From positions 5,361,256 to 5,425,255 of the forward strand of contig NC_133954.1 in NCBI RefSeq assembly GCF_031877795.1: a stretch of 64,000 bases of DNA. Reading direction: 5' to 3'. Below are positions 25,827-39,200 of the stretch, piece by piece. The notes under the pieces are model-generated. The model was given only the letters and a program-made list of their open reading frames with translations. It was not told where the DNA came from and ran no database searches. The position numbers and the translations under genes are program-made. This stretch comes from Strix aluco (taxonomy: Eukaryota > Chordata > Aves > Strigiformes > Strigidae). Numbering within the stretch: the first letter of the stretch is position 1; each line of letters begins with the position of its first letter.

Positions 25827-28761
25827 CGTACCGCACCAGCCGGTCCTGCTCACAGAGCAGCAGGTCAAGAGTTCTTTGGGGACAAACCCTGGATTGATCC
25901 TCAGTGTCTTCAGAGTTCACAATTTCATAGAAAAGGAAACCGTTTTCGCCATGACTTGTCATAAGATTTCCTTTCTTCGGGTTGCAACACAGAAATGGGG
26001 GAGTGCAGTGATTACAGGAACATTAAGCTCTGGCTTAGAGGCTTGAGGCGCTGCTGGGGGTTTTTGGGGGGAGCGAGGGGACACCTAAGTGACAGCAGCG
26101 GTTGATGAGGACCGCAGAGAGCCATCCCATCTCTGCCCTCCACATGGGGGGTTGAGGCTCCTCAGGGCTGGGCAGCCTCTGCCCCCTTCCCTGCCACCTC
26201 CTGCATGCACCCTGCAAACAAGCAACACATCCCACCCAAGACACATTCAGGGTGCAAGAGCTTGGGGTGGGAGACCCAAGGGTGGGAGACCCAAGGGTGG
26301 GAGACGTAAGCTGTGGGCATAGGGGTACATTTCTCATGCCCAGAGAGGCAGCACAGGTATTTCAGCTCCAGGACTGCACCCACCCTCTGTGCTCTCAGTG
26401 TCAGCCACCCCGTTCCCAGATGGTCACGGGGAGGGGGTGACAGTGGTGTTTTTGCAAAGACCTTGTCCAGATTTTACTAAGCGAGTGGTATTCCCCCAAA
26501 ACACAGGCTCCTTTGTCGGCATCACCTCTCCCAGCGTCTGCAGGAGGCAAGACACTGAGGAGGACACCTGCCACCTTCACCACGGGACTCTCCACTCCCA
26601 CCACGACCAGTTCAACCAGTTTGTTCCAGCGTTGCGAATCTACACGGCACCGCTTCTGTTGGGACAGCATTTTCCTGAATAACGAGTACAACCAACGAGC
26701 TCCGAGGTGGATTTCACCTAACACAAGTCTTCAGTGAAACACTCGGACCAGCGGCCCTGGCGCCGGGCTAGCCAGCTCTAGAAGGAACTGGAGGGTTCCG
26801 GAGCACTTCCAGGCAGATCCTGGAAAGTCACGGCTGTTCCTTGTGATCTTGAAAGGGTAAGAGATGGGATGGATGTGCAAACGCAGAGTCAAGCCCATCT
26901 ACAGCAGAAAAAACCCCACACCGTTTCCCAGTAGCCACCACCCCGGAGGCCGCGCAGAGCTCAACAGCTCGAGTAAAACAAAGAAAATAAACCAAGTGAG
27001 AAACAAAAACAGCCAGCAAGCTGGTGTGGTTAAACCTACCGAGGAAGAGAGTCGCCGGTGCGAGAGTGGAGCTGTTTATTTACCAAACTGCTGCAAAACA
27101 GCCAAATTCTTTAGGAATGGCTTGTTCAAACCAAGCCTTGTGCCAGGAGAGGCAGAGACCCCGTCCCAGCGCTCGGCTCTTCAGTCTCCCAACGAGCGAC
27201 GCTCTCTGAGTTATAAATAAACAGCAGGTCACCGCTCGTGCTTTGCAAACGGAAAACAACAGCCCACGACGACGGCGTGAACCGGTGACTCAAGGCCTGG
27301 ACGCGGAGCCAGTCATTTTCCAAGCACGAGTGTTGTGCCAGTCACCCTCCGCCCCGGGGAAATGAGGGCTCCGACGGGACGGTGGGTCCAAGGCTGGTGT
27401 CGGGACAGCCCTCTCCTCCCACACAGCTTCGGCCTTCCCCTCGGAGCCTGTGCACACCCAGCCACGCTTAGCATACAAGCCGACCCCGAGCAGAAGCAGC
27501 ACAGAGGCAGAGAAGCCAGCGGGTTGGCTTGTTGGAGGATAAAACCCCTCGGAAATAATTTGGCGAGGGTTAAGGCAGGGTTAGAGCCCAGCCCCAGCTC
27601 GCAGCAGCAGCAAGACCCTCGCGTCCAACTTCAGCTCCTTCCCTGCGCCCAGCCCGGCCGCCACTCCCACTACAGGCATCGCGTAAAGGACAGGGACCAA
27701 CGTGCCACCCTCTTCCCCGCGGAAACGTCCTCCTTGCAGTTGACAAACCTGATGGGGGATGGAGAAGAGTCGCTGCCGCTGAACCCCTCCAACTTCTGCC
27801 CCCGCGCACCGAGCAGGACGCCCAGGAGCAGCCGGGGGAGGAAAACCAGCCGCTGAGCTCCCAGCACCGCCCTTGATGGCAAGATTGTGTTTCTCAAACA
27901 CTCATAAATGAGAATTTCTTTCAGGCTGTTGCCTGCTTCTGTACCAGACTACACTTTGCCGGGGCCGCAGGTAAAGCCGGGGTTGATTTTCCCCGGCGTT
28001 GCAGCCGAGCCACCGCGCAAGGCCGCAGCGGGTTGTGAAACCCCCGGCGCGTTGCGGCGAGATGTTCCCGTATTTATACTCCCAATTTTTGTATCGCTTC
28101 GGATTGCCAGCGCGGGAGTTTCCTGGTTGATTCGGTGGCCATCTGACACGGCGGGCGGCTCGCATCCCTTGGTGGGGGGCCTGGGGGTCACTGGAAGTAA
28201 GGCAACAAGAAACCAGCTCTTTAAACTCCCCGTTTTCTGTTGGACACAAGAACTACCCAGAGCTCATTCACCACCGTTTAAGTGAGAAAATGTCATTTAT
28301 AGGGAACGTAACGCCCAATAAATCGGAGAAAGCTGTAAAGACCCCGCGCGTGCTGGGATCCCCGCGCAGGTGCGGCCTCTGCGCCCGGGGGTCTGCGGGG
28401 GGGCACCGGGCCGAGGGGTTTGGGGTGGCAGCGCCGGAGGGAGCCGAGCGAGGAGCAGACGCCAGCGACCCCCCGAGGGACGTCGTGGGAAGCAGCACCT
28501 GCCCCCGGGCGGGGGGGGCTCGGCGCAGGGCCAAGGCCGCGGGCAGCGCTGCCCACGCGTGGGGGGTCGTGGCTGTGGGGTTGGATCGGGCCCTGCTGGG
28601 GTGGCGCGGGCAGAGGGTGCCCGGGGAAGGGGCGGCAGCCGGGGGGTGGGGGGGGGGGTGTGGGGTTACCCCTGGCTCGCACCCCCTGACCTCAGTCACC
28701 CCGCACCCCCCGTCTGCGCCCCATCGCCCCGCACCCCATGAACACCCCCCCCCCCGCTCAC

Positions 28762-28880
28762 CGGCTCCGCGCCTCCGCCCGGCGAACCCGGAAGTACCGG
28801 CCTTGCCGGGAGCGCGCACGCCCCGCCCCCTCCTGACGTCAGCGCGCAGGGGGCGGGGCCGAAGGGCCGGACCACGCCCA
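28762..28880 (-). promoter_or_regulatory. PLEKHM1: Probable PLEKHM1 promoter and 5'UTR exon 1
   Basis: A CpG-rich block. On the minus strand it ends in donor GCCG|GTGAGC at 28762, with no coding potential, and is best read as the first noncoding exon, spliced to 24388. Motifs: ETS core ACTTCCGG (about 28788-28796), perfect CRE TGACGTCA (28834-28841), GC boxes at 28821-28829 and 28849-28860. No TATA box. The CpG-rich area extends into intron 1 to about 28370. The exact start site is inferred. Confidence 0.68.
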
Positions 28881-29485
28881 CACGCGCACACGCGTCCACA
28901 TGCGCGTCCACACACATACGTACACACACGTGCACACACGCGCAGACGTACACGCACGTACACACGCACACATACATACACACACGTGCACACACACGTG
29001 CACATGTACACACACGCACACACGCACACACGTGCACACACACGCACACACACATACACACACGTGCACACGTACACATGTATACATGCACACACGCACA
29101 CACACGTACACACATGCTCACATACATACACACACGTGCACACACACACGTGCACATGTACACACATGCACACACGTGCACACACACACATGCACACACA
29201 TGCTCACACGTACACACATACATGCTCACAAGTGGACCTACAGGCACACATGCGCAGACTCATGCACATGTGGGCACACATATGCACACACATCTGGGCA
29301 CATGTATGCACACATACGCACACACATCTGGGCACACGTGTGCACACGTATGCACACACACACACACATGTACGCACACCCTCGTGGCAGACGCACGCTC
29401 CCACAGGCAGGCGCACCCCTCCCTGTGCACACACAGGTGCTACACACGCGTGCCTGCAGGCACACGCATGCACACACGTGTGCAA
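28872..29485. repeat. Long (CA)n tract with CG, CATG and CGTG interruptions, about 0.6 kb
   Basis: Almost pure alternating pyrimidine-purine sequence of CACA, CACG, CATG and TACA steps, running directly away from the PLEKHM1 CpG promoter. Such alternation is the sequence class able to adopt left-handed Z-DNA. Histidine/threonine-rich open frames across it are artefacts of the repeat. Confidence 0.95.
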
Positions 29486-30029
29486 GCACCCACCCTCGCA
29501 GGCAGGGCCGCAGCCAGCCGGGGGCTCCTGGCAGAGCCACGTCCCCGCCGCCGGGTCACGGCCCCCCCGCTGCCACAACACGCGTGTGCGCAGCCCCGGA
29601 CACACGCCTCCACACTCCCGTCCCTCGCGGGACGCTCTGGGTGAAAAACCGCCAAGTTTGGGTTTTCTGGGAGCCCTTCGCTGCTGTTGAACAAACACCA
29701 ACTTTACGGAATCCCGGGGTGCGCAGGGGCACCCCCACGCCCTTGGCAGCCCCTCGCTTGCTTCGTGGGGAGCAGAGCAGCCCCCGGCCCGCCCCGCCGC
29801 CACCCTACAGGGGCTCCCCGTGCCCCGTCCCCTCCCGTCCCCACCCCGCTGGGATGAGTTTCGGGGTGCCCCGAGCACGTGGCCACCCGTAGCACCCTCC
29901 TCCGCGGGGAGGGGGGCCGTGGCTCTTGGGGTGCAGCGGAGCTACAGGGCAGAGCTCTCGGGGGAACTGCATCTCCCCAGTGCCGCAGCCTTTCTGGGGG
30001 GCTGTGGGCACCCGGCTGAGGTCACAGCG
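29486..30029. other. Intergenic, between PLEKHM1 promoter and LRRC37-type 3' end
   Basis: GC-rich unique sequence. No conserved coding exon was recognised. No AATAAA on the minus strand was found between here and the LRRC37-type stop codon, so the 3' end of that transcript is not fixed. Confidence 0.6.
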
Positions 30030-30226
30030 AGGAAATAATGTCGGAGGAAATAGCCAAGGGAATAACAACAAGGGAATAACAGCCAAGGAAACAGCCAAGG
30101 AAATAAAATTCAGGGAAATAAAATTCAAGGAAATAAAATCCAAGGAAATAACAGCCAAAGAAATAAAATTCAAGGAAATGGCATTCAAGGAAATAACAGC
30201 CAAGGAAAAAACAGCCAAGGAAAGCC
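30028..30226. repeat. 15-bp minisatellite GGAAATAAAATTCAA, about 13 copies
   Basis: Tandem units of GGAAATAACAGCCAA or GGAAATAAAATTCAA with point variants. It starts about 60 bases past the LRRC37-type stop codon (minus strand), so it should be transcribed in that gene's 3'UTR as a pyrimidine-rich array. The KEITAKEIKFKEI open frame on the plus strand is a repeat artefact. Confidence 0.9.
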
Positions 30227-30287
30227 TCAGCAGTTCCTACATCAGAACAAGAGCTGAAAAGAAGCGTGGGCATCGTCACCATCCCGC

Positions 30288-33200
30288 TTACTTTAGCTCG
30301 GACTTGCCGAAAATCTCCTCGTCCGAGCTCTCTCCATTGTACAGCTCCGCGATGGATTTCTCGTGCGGGGCATCGAGGGGTCGGTAGAGGTTTCTGAGCC
30401 GCTGCGGTTTGGTTTTGTTGGGATCGGACGGGTGCGAGCCCTGGGCAGTGCCAGGGGAGGGCAGGTTTTGGAGAGGTGAGAAGCAGCCGGCAGCCCAGGA
30501 GACCTGGCATGTCCTCCCTGCCCTGCCCTGCTCTCTGACCTTGCACTTGTTCTTGCTCCATCCCCGTGGCCGGAGTTTTTGAAAGAACCTGACAAAAAAG
30601 GAAAAGGATGAAAAGTGGCGGTTATTGGCAGGAAGGCTGCCGGCACTCTGCCCTGCTGGGGAAGCAGCTACTGTAGGATTCAGGCATTTACAGCGCTGCA
30701 AAACGGCTGGATTTAGGGGGTTAAAGGGGGAGAAAAAAGACTTTTGTGTGTTATCACCCCAGAATTCACCTTTCCCGTCCCTAAGCAGGGAGGCTGGGCC
30801 AGGGAGGGCTGCAGCACCCTGCCAGGGCCTCCACCTGCTCGGGGTGACATCTCAGCTGAGCCCAAGGGAGATGAGGAGCCCCAGAAGGGACGGTGCTGGC
30901 TGATGGGGCTGGGAATGGGTCCTGGTTTAGCCTGGCTGTGAAAGGCATCTGGAGACCACAGGGGTGAGCTCTGCAGCAGCCTCCTTGGGGAGCGGGGCAG
31001 GGAAAAAGGGCAGAGCTGTCACCAGAGAAGAGCTTTGCTGCCAACCGGAGCAGAGAGGTACCTTCCTCCTGGCAGGGAGGGGTGTGGGACCAGGTGGGAG
31101 CCCAGGGCCAACACATCCACCACATCCAGGGTGGAAAAGGGCTGCCTGGGTGGCTGGTTGAGATGTGAGCTTACAGCCGTGCCGATCACTCACGCTTTGG
31201 GGTCCCTTTTCTGGGTCTCTTAAAAAAGCAACGTGTTTTAAACACAGACTGGTGAGCCTGGCGCCGCGTGGTCGGGGGGGCTCGGGGGTTAGGAGCTGTT
31301 CAGAGTAAAGACTGTTCGCGGCGCAGGGAGTAATTACCATCTCAGGTGTGATTTACTGGTGCTTTGGGGTTGGGAAGCAGCTGCAGGTTTTTGGTAGCAA
31401 ACCTGGGGAAGGAGAGAAAGAGAGAGACTCGTAACATCGGGATTTTCTTGTTGTACTCTGCAAAACAAGGGAGGCCAAAAGGTTCTTCCTCCAATCTTTA
31501 TATACATGTGCAAGCCTGTGCCAGCAGCCACGTTTTCAGAACGAGCCCATCCTCCCTTCCCAACTCCCCTCTCTTCCCTGCCTCCGGAATGACCTGAACT
31601 CCCAGAGCTCTCCTAATCTCAGCAATGTTTATGTCTGCCTTTCTTATCTGTGCAGTGTTTTGCAGGGTACTCCCCTCCTGTTTAACCCCAGTCTGAAACA
31701 TGTAGGTAGGCTTTTAAAGAAATAAAAGCTTTTTTTTTCTGAGGAGAAGGACCCCAAAGGGAGGCTGAAACTCTGTGGGCACGCTGGGTCCTCTCCCCTG
31801 CCTGTCTCTGGCACTGCCCTGACCCATGCAGAGCTGTGGCACCTGGCAGGAGGACTTGATTTTGGCAAGAGGGAAGGTAGCGGGGGAATTGCTGCATGGC
31901 TGAAAGCAATCGGTGTGGGTAGGAGAGCAGAACAGGGTCAGGAGAAGAGCCTGGAGGTGACTCTGTAGGACTGGGGATTGTGCGATAAAACTCAGGGAAG
32001 GGCTGTGTTGGGAGGGAGCCACGGCCCCGCTCGTGGAAGCTGTTAGGAAAGCTGCGAAGCAGAGCTGCGGACAGGCTGTGACAGATGCCAGGACCATCCT
32101 CCCCCGAGCAGGCTTGAACCCGCGCAGGGCTGTATGAATGCCGTGACAAGCTCCAAGGTTGGAAAAACACCTCCTGCGCTACCCACGGGTGTTCACAACA
32201 GCACCCTGGGGCTCATAAACTGTGTGGGGAGGTACCACCCTGCCCCAGTGCACTCCGGCTACAAGGCTTGACTGACAGCTGTCTGTCAAACAAGTTACCA
32301 GCTTACCTCAACGAGACAAATTACCATGAGATTAATCATGATGATGACAGACACTGATACTGCTAACAGGAGCCTGTCACCGGAGGTGTACTCTGGTTTC
32401 CACTGGGAGAAAAGGAGAGAAAATCAGGGGGGAGAGGACGTTGCTCCTTCCACTCCCCGTTGTCCAGGACACATCCAGCACTGCCCAGCATCTCTCCTAC
32501 CTTCCCTGCGGTTTTCCTGCCTGCCTTCCCGGCCTGGGCCACGCCACCAGAAACGTTCCCTTCCAGGAGACACTGGCCCACGAGGGCAGAGGCTCCCTGG
32601 TCAGCTTGCCTCTCGCTGAGCAGCTTTATGAGCGGCCCCACCTTTGAGACCATCTTTGCACAGGCCAGCTGGAGCCTGGGCAGGCGGCAGTCCCTCCTCA
32701 GGGCTTGTGCCACGTGGGCAACGAACAGCCGCAGGGCTTCATTTGGGACCAGCAAGCGTAGGTGATGATGGACCTTGGTTTCAAAGAGTTCTCCTTGAAC
32801 CGGCGTACTGTCCGGGCTGTCAGAGCTACCTGATTTATTGAGGAAACTGGATCCTTCCTTTTGTTGCTTCCAGTGTGTTTCTGTGGTTCGAGGGACAGCC
32901 AGTAAATGCCTGCCTAGAGAGGAACCCTCTTCTTCAGCCGTGCCCTCTAGCAGGCTGCTTGCAGCAGGGGGGCTGTTGGTAACAAACATGTTATAGAAAA
33001 CATGCTGGTTTGTGTTTAGTCTCTGCTCTGCTTTACTTTCTGCTGGTGTGGGCTCTTCCTCTGGATTCACATTGCCAAACATCTCGTAGAAAAGCTGATT
33101 ACTTTTATTCAGATACAGGCTCTCCCCCTGCTTGTGCCTTCTGTAAGTCCAAACGTAGTCCTGCCTTGGGGATGGTGCTTCCTCTGCATCTTCTACATCC

Positions 33201-36200
33201 TCCACATCCTCCAGCCCATGAGTTTTCTTGGTCTGTTCCACAGCACCGAAATAATTTTGAATCTTAAAAGACCCAGACAAATGAGGGTCCTCTGCTGGGG
33301 AGTGCGAAAGGGAATGTTTTGAAGGAGGTGTGGGTATTCTGTTGTGTCTGAAGACAGAGATGTCAGTGGGGTTTAACCTGTCAGCTGCTTCCCAGGGGTT
33401 TGTTGCTGCCTGGTTCAAACCTAAGTCATGCTGCTCTTGGACCCAGCCCGTGGTTGTCTCTCCCTCCACTACTGGGATCTTCTCCACCTCGTGCTTCTGC
33501 GTGGCAGGCGTTGGCAGGGGTGAGACGGTGTTTTTCACAATCACGACACTTTCAGCCTTGTGCAGCTTCTTCTCGAGCTCGGCTGCTAGCATCATTGCTA
33601 GAAAATAGAGTTTCCTTATATCAGTTTCACTGGTCCAGCCCATGTGATGAATGCTGTGCAGCATCAGCATCAGCTCCTTACTGGTTTTGCCTTCCTGCCT
33701 GGGTAGGTGCTGAGAGGAATATGAATTTGTCCTGGAAATGTGATTATTCGGGCTACTGAGATCACCATCAGTGCTGGTCATGCTCAGGACAACCGCAAGT
33801 GTTACGGTTTCATTCTTCTTCAGCGAAGACTCCTTGGGCTTGAGGTTCAACACTGTGCTGGTGTTCAGTTTTCTGGATTGTACCACTTCCATTATTTCTC
33901 CTTGTGTGTTTGCCAGAGGATCTATGCGAGCTGTAAAACACCGAGACAGCAGATCAGCGACTCGGTGTCACAAGAAGCTTTCTGCCAAAATACAGGGTCA
34001 AAGGTTTGCCCCGAGCAGCGGGCACTTGTCTTTAAGACAAAGGAGTGTGTGAACTGAATGGTGGATGTGTTACAGACGGGAAAAGTCTTGTTAAATCAAT
34101 CAGATTATCTCATCAGGGCAGAAGAGATAGATGTTCCTCTTCTGGTGTCTCCCAGGGCTCTGTTTGGGTTGGTGGGAAACATCCCGGGGGAATGGGTTTG
34201 CTGTCAGAGAGTTTGCTGTCGATACGAGCCAGTGTTGAGTTGCTAAAATTGCCATAAAGCTTTTAAACTCAGAGTGAGCCTGGAAAGCAGAATACCCAAA
34301 GACAGAGTGTTTGTCCCTGATCAGTTATCCCAGCTAGCCCTTCTCCCCGTGGTCACCAAAACCTGGGATATTTCACATTAAAACGCCTCTGGGTTGTTGT
34401 CTGCAACAATCTGCAGTCAGAGTGAGCCCCGATAACAGGGAGCTGTTGCCCTGCTCATGGATGCAGCTCGCATCACCCCGGCCTAGAGGAGGTGGAAGAC
34501 GTGGGGATTTGACCCAGAACGATGCAGACAGCCCCGGAGAGCTCCTGCCCCGGCATGCGAAGGGCACACGCTGAGTCGGCAGAGCTAGGATAAGTCTTTG
34601 GGAGTCCTACACCAAGGCTGCAAACACAACCTTATCTCTAATCCTGCTTTGCAGATAGCTTAATGCCAGAGAGGGGTGACATGGTCAAGAATATTTACAG
34701 ATTACAAAGGTATTTAGGCCTTTTTTTCCTGTTAAAATGATAAATTGGACACTGAAATACCTTTGAGTATCCAGCTCTAAATGGCTTAGCAGCCTGTTTT
34801 CCCTAGACTTGCGACTAGATTAGGCTCACTTGTCCACATCAGGTTTGAAAATGAGTTACCGGGGGACCTTGGAAACCTTACTGTATCTATTTGCAGGAGT
34901 CCAGTTTGTCTCTGCTTTGAACAGGATGATATTTGCCCTGTGCAAAGATTGAGTAGGACAGTGCATTGCTCACGCTGCACAGGCTAACGAGAGAATAACG
35001 ATGCTTGGTTTTTACCTAACGCCCTGCAAAGGAGATGGGGGTTACTGTCTTCTCTCCTACACATGGGGGGGAGGGTGGCAGAGAGACCAGGCAATTTTCT
35101 GAGGTCACCCAGGTGATTTTTGGAGCCTGTATACCCCAGACCCACTCCAACACAGTGTGGATGACGGGAGGTTTCTGCAGAGCTGGCCTAGGGGCATCCA
35201 TGCTCAGTTATGGGTCTTGGGGTTCCCAGTGTGGGTGGCAGGTGTGAGGTGCAGCTCAGCACGTTCCACCTTGCCAGAGGAACACAAACATTGCCGGACC
35301 CTTTGGCCTTGTCTGTGCTGTGTCTGGGACCCCTGTTGCCGCTGAGCTGTGACTAGACAAGGTATGGTGGCACTGGAAAGGCTCACGAGGTTGTCAGGGG
35401 AAATTTGGGGGGCTTATGAGCAGACGGTGCCTTCCAGCGCTTGGGAACGGTACTGGGCACACATGATTTCCTTGGCTAGATGTGCTGTGTGGATTGGAAG
35501 CTTGTGTGTTTTTTTAGCCCAGCAAGCTATTTCTTCTCAAGATAGTATTTGACACAGAAGATATGTGTAATCGCTAGTAACTTTTCAACCCTTGTTTTTT
35601 CCAAGTCATGTGCTCAAAGAGGAACTTTTTGTGCCCGCGGCTCAGGGAGCACAGTTCAAGGCCTCCCAGGTCTCACCCGAGCTGCCTACACTGGCCTTTG
35701 GGCTGATTCAGATGCAGAGATGAAGCTCCTCTAGAGAGTCTGCCCAGATTTAGTGTCCCTGGGACTGGCCAGGATCCACCAGGCTGGACTGATGCCATCG
35801 GGGTGGCCAACACTGCCTGGGAAGCCACACAAAATGGGGCCATGCTACAGCATCTCCTAAAGCTAGAGAAAACGAGGCAGATTTGACGTCTACATCGACG
35901 TCGGGAAGCCTACCGCACTGGGGAGCACTGGTGGTGCACAGGTTCTCGCAGTGGAACTTGATGGTCCTGCACGAGGTTTCGGTGGTGTGCTTCTGGCAGA
36001 GGCAGCAGGCCACGTCACCGGGCAGTTTGCTAAAGATAAAAGGTTACTGGAGAAAAACCCAGCATCTCAATCCATGTCTCCGAGTCCAACCCAGGTAACA
36101 CACGGATAACGCATCATGGTTTTACTGCAATTTCTTCTACAGCTCTGGAAAACTTCCATTGCCCCCAATCCCAATGGACAAATATGTTCTATTTTCTAAG

Positions 36201-39200
36201 AGATGTTTCAAGTAGAAGATAGGCTGCTCCATTGGCATCAAAATGTTGATTTTACCTTTGAAAATGGAACTAAGTTCTGAAATACAATTTGAAACAGAAG
36301 TGCACCCCAGCTTGATTTCAAACTTCCCTTTGAAAAACCTGGGACATGTTATCTAAAAGGTGAAATTCTGTTTCTTAGCAGGTGAGTTGGGAGGTTCTCA
36401 AAGTAAATATCAAACCTTAAGCTTACTGGGGTTATTCTGATTTAGTGGTGGGCAGATTTGTTTCCCAATTTGTTTCAGCAATTACTATCTGCTGGTGGCT
36501 GGGACCCACTCCCTGCATACTCACAGTGTTTCCAAGTGGACTGTTGTCAGGAGGAGCATGAGCAACGTCTGCTGAGTCACTTGTGTTGCACCCAGGTCTC
36601 TAAAAGGATTTGAAAAATGACATTAAATTTTCAGGTGGCATTTCCAGAACTCTGCTCTGAGAACAAGCCCTGGTCCCTTATGATTGTGATGGTGTTTGCA
36701 GAGGGAACTACTTCTGCCTAATCAAACAGAAATGATTCAAAACACTATTGTCTTTCTGCCTTAACCTGCTCCTAACCGCGGGGTCTGAAGCAAGAGGGGA
36801 TCCTGCAGATCTCGTGGGAGACACATGAAAACAGAAAGGATTCCCTGGCTCAAAACCCTCCTCCTGCTCTCCCATGAGTGCAGCTTCAGTCCTTGAAGTG
36901 AGACACTTCTCCCCCAAGAGGATGAATCCACCGTGACCTTGGAAGGAGAGTTTGTATCAGTGAAAAGAGGAAATGTGCTGGGCAGCAAGCAAAGGGTATC
37001 CGCGGGATAGCGGGGCTGTGAGCTGGAAGGATCTCTGCAAAAAGCCCGGCCGTCTTCCTCCCTGAGGAGTCACAGACGTGAGCAGGAGCCGTAGGATGCG
37101 GTGAATCGTGATCAGCACCGAGCATCACCTGCCCTGAGCTGTGCCAAGGCAGCGGGGGATGCGGGCTGGGCTGGGACCCCGGACTGCTGGCACGAGTGCC
37201 CCAGGGACCGGGAGCTGCTGGATCCCACCTTCTCAGTGCTCAAGCAGGAGCAGGGGGATTCCCAGACCCTTCAGGCCACTCCACAGCCCGAGACCTGGAC
37301 AGCCTCTATTTTTTTAGTGTTTGTGTCCCAGCTGCTTGGTTGCTTTGCAGCTGGGGACACAGCAGAACTGTTTGGCCTTTGCCTTGTTCTGCTGGTGCTG
37401 GGGCTATTTGTGCCTCTAGCAGAATAAGGCTGGGAGAAGAGTGAGATTTGTTACTGGATCTCTGCTTTCCTCACAACAGGGCACTTGAGAGAGACAAAGA
37501 TCTGAATTAATCTGGTAAAAATGAGTCAATAGGTACAGATATTTGACTGAAGGCAGCTTGAAGAATGATGCATCAGCAATAACAGACAGTGGGTTATGGC
37601 TTGGGATCCTGAAAAAAACAACATACTGCTGTGAGTTGGTGGTGGGAAGGACACGGGCTGTGTGGGTAGGGGCACATGGGGATGGCCTGTCCAAACGTCC
37701 TCTTACATACATAGACCCACAAGTCTGGAGAGCCACGATCAACCGGCCCTCTGCAGCAGGCGCTGTAGAAACAGGAGATGGTTAAAACACTTACTGTAGA
37801 GTAAAAAAACCCCGTGGTTCCTGGACTGTATAAACAGAGCTAAATCAAAGTAAATTTCCACTAGATCATTGTGAAGTATTTCTGTGATCAAGGAGTTTTT
37901 CCTCTTTGCCAGGCTTCATTTCTACTCTTTGAATATCAGAGAGGCCCGAAGAGAGTTGCGCCTGTTGGATCTGATGTGGAATTACACTGAAATCCCCTTT
38001 CCAGGCTCCTCTCTACTGTGTAAGTGGTGTAAAGAGGTTTATGGTAGGTAAGGATCCAGCTGAGTTTTATGGATGGCAGATGTGGATTTGGCTGAACAAT
38101 TTTTACTCAAACCTCCCCAAAGAATTTCCTTTCAAGTGGAGAACAAACATAGGAAATTTCAGCCTGAAGATAAAAAATTGGCTCAGTGCTATGCATGTGA
38201 GGAAGGGCCCGGGATGAAGGCTAGAGGCACGAACAGATGCTGATGGGCTGATTCATAAAATACATCAGGTCCTGATTATCTCCAGCTAAAAGAGCAAAAG
38301 CTGGAGAAGTGCTTCTTCTGGAAAACACAACATCTCTTTCTTTCCTCCTCAGCTCACACCTCCTCTTTGCTTCCCTCCACCAAGACTTTGATGTTATTGG
38401 AGTCTTACTTTCCGTATTTTCTTACATTTCCACTGTCCATAAACTTTTATTCTATTACTGCATCCAGTCAGGAAAAGCTGTGGCCTAGTCCTATAGGAAT
38501 TGTCATTCATAATTTATTCTGCCACCTTATTTGGTGCATCACGTGCGAAGTATTGCCCTTCTCAGGGGAGCGGGGAGGCTGCGGCCTTTCTTTATGTTTA
38601 TGAACCCTGGGTAGGCAAAAGGCCCTGCCTGGCTTCCCACTTACTCCAGACCCAGATGGAAACGATGATCCTATCCCTGGAAGGTTCTTGATAGAACCGG
38701 TTATGGATTAAGTCATGTTTTCTCAAGATGCCAAAAGAACAAAGTTTCCTTTTTGTGGATGTTTTTGAGACCCTTTACTTTTAAACGCAATATATGCAAA
38801 GTGACCTTTCTGGCTAGAAATGTGGGTCACATCCCATACCCCTCATCACCCCAACTCTTCTCCCTTCTCCTTTCTTATCTATCCCCCTGGGCTCCCAGGG
38901 CTGCTGTTTGAACCCGGTGTTGGTTCAAGGAAGCCATGGAGAAGGTGGGCAGGCCAGGAGAAAGTGACTTTCAGGCTGCAGACTCTTGGTGGACCCTGGA
39001 TGACATCTGTAGTAGGATTCAGTGCTTCAGAGACAGCAAATCTGCTCTTCCCTGCCGTCGCTGCAGGGTCCCGCTCTGATTGACCTTCAGACCTTGTTAC
39101 ACTTACAGCTTCTGTAAAAACTGCATCCCATGCCATGCCTGGAAAGTGCCGTTCTGGATCTGCGTGATGAGATTTCCACCAAGGTTTCTGGGGAAAAAGA

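Noticed and set aside
28290-29892. Plus-strand 466- and 330-codon frames and minus-strand Cys/Val frames over the CA tract
   Set aside because: Repeat artefacts of CACA/CACG sequence; no splice context or conserved residues.
30022-30387. Plus-strand frame with KEITAKEIKFKEI repeats
   Set aside because: Translation of the 15-bp minisatellite; the region is antisense to the LRRC37-type 3' end.
31190-31230. Possible small LRRC37 exon reading RPRKGTPK
   Set aside because: It has AG and GT borders, but the 31338-31402 exon gives correct phase and joins directly to FFQKLRPRG; inserting this one breaks the frame.
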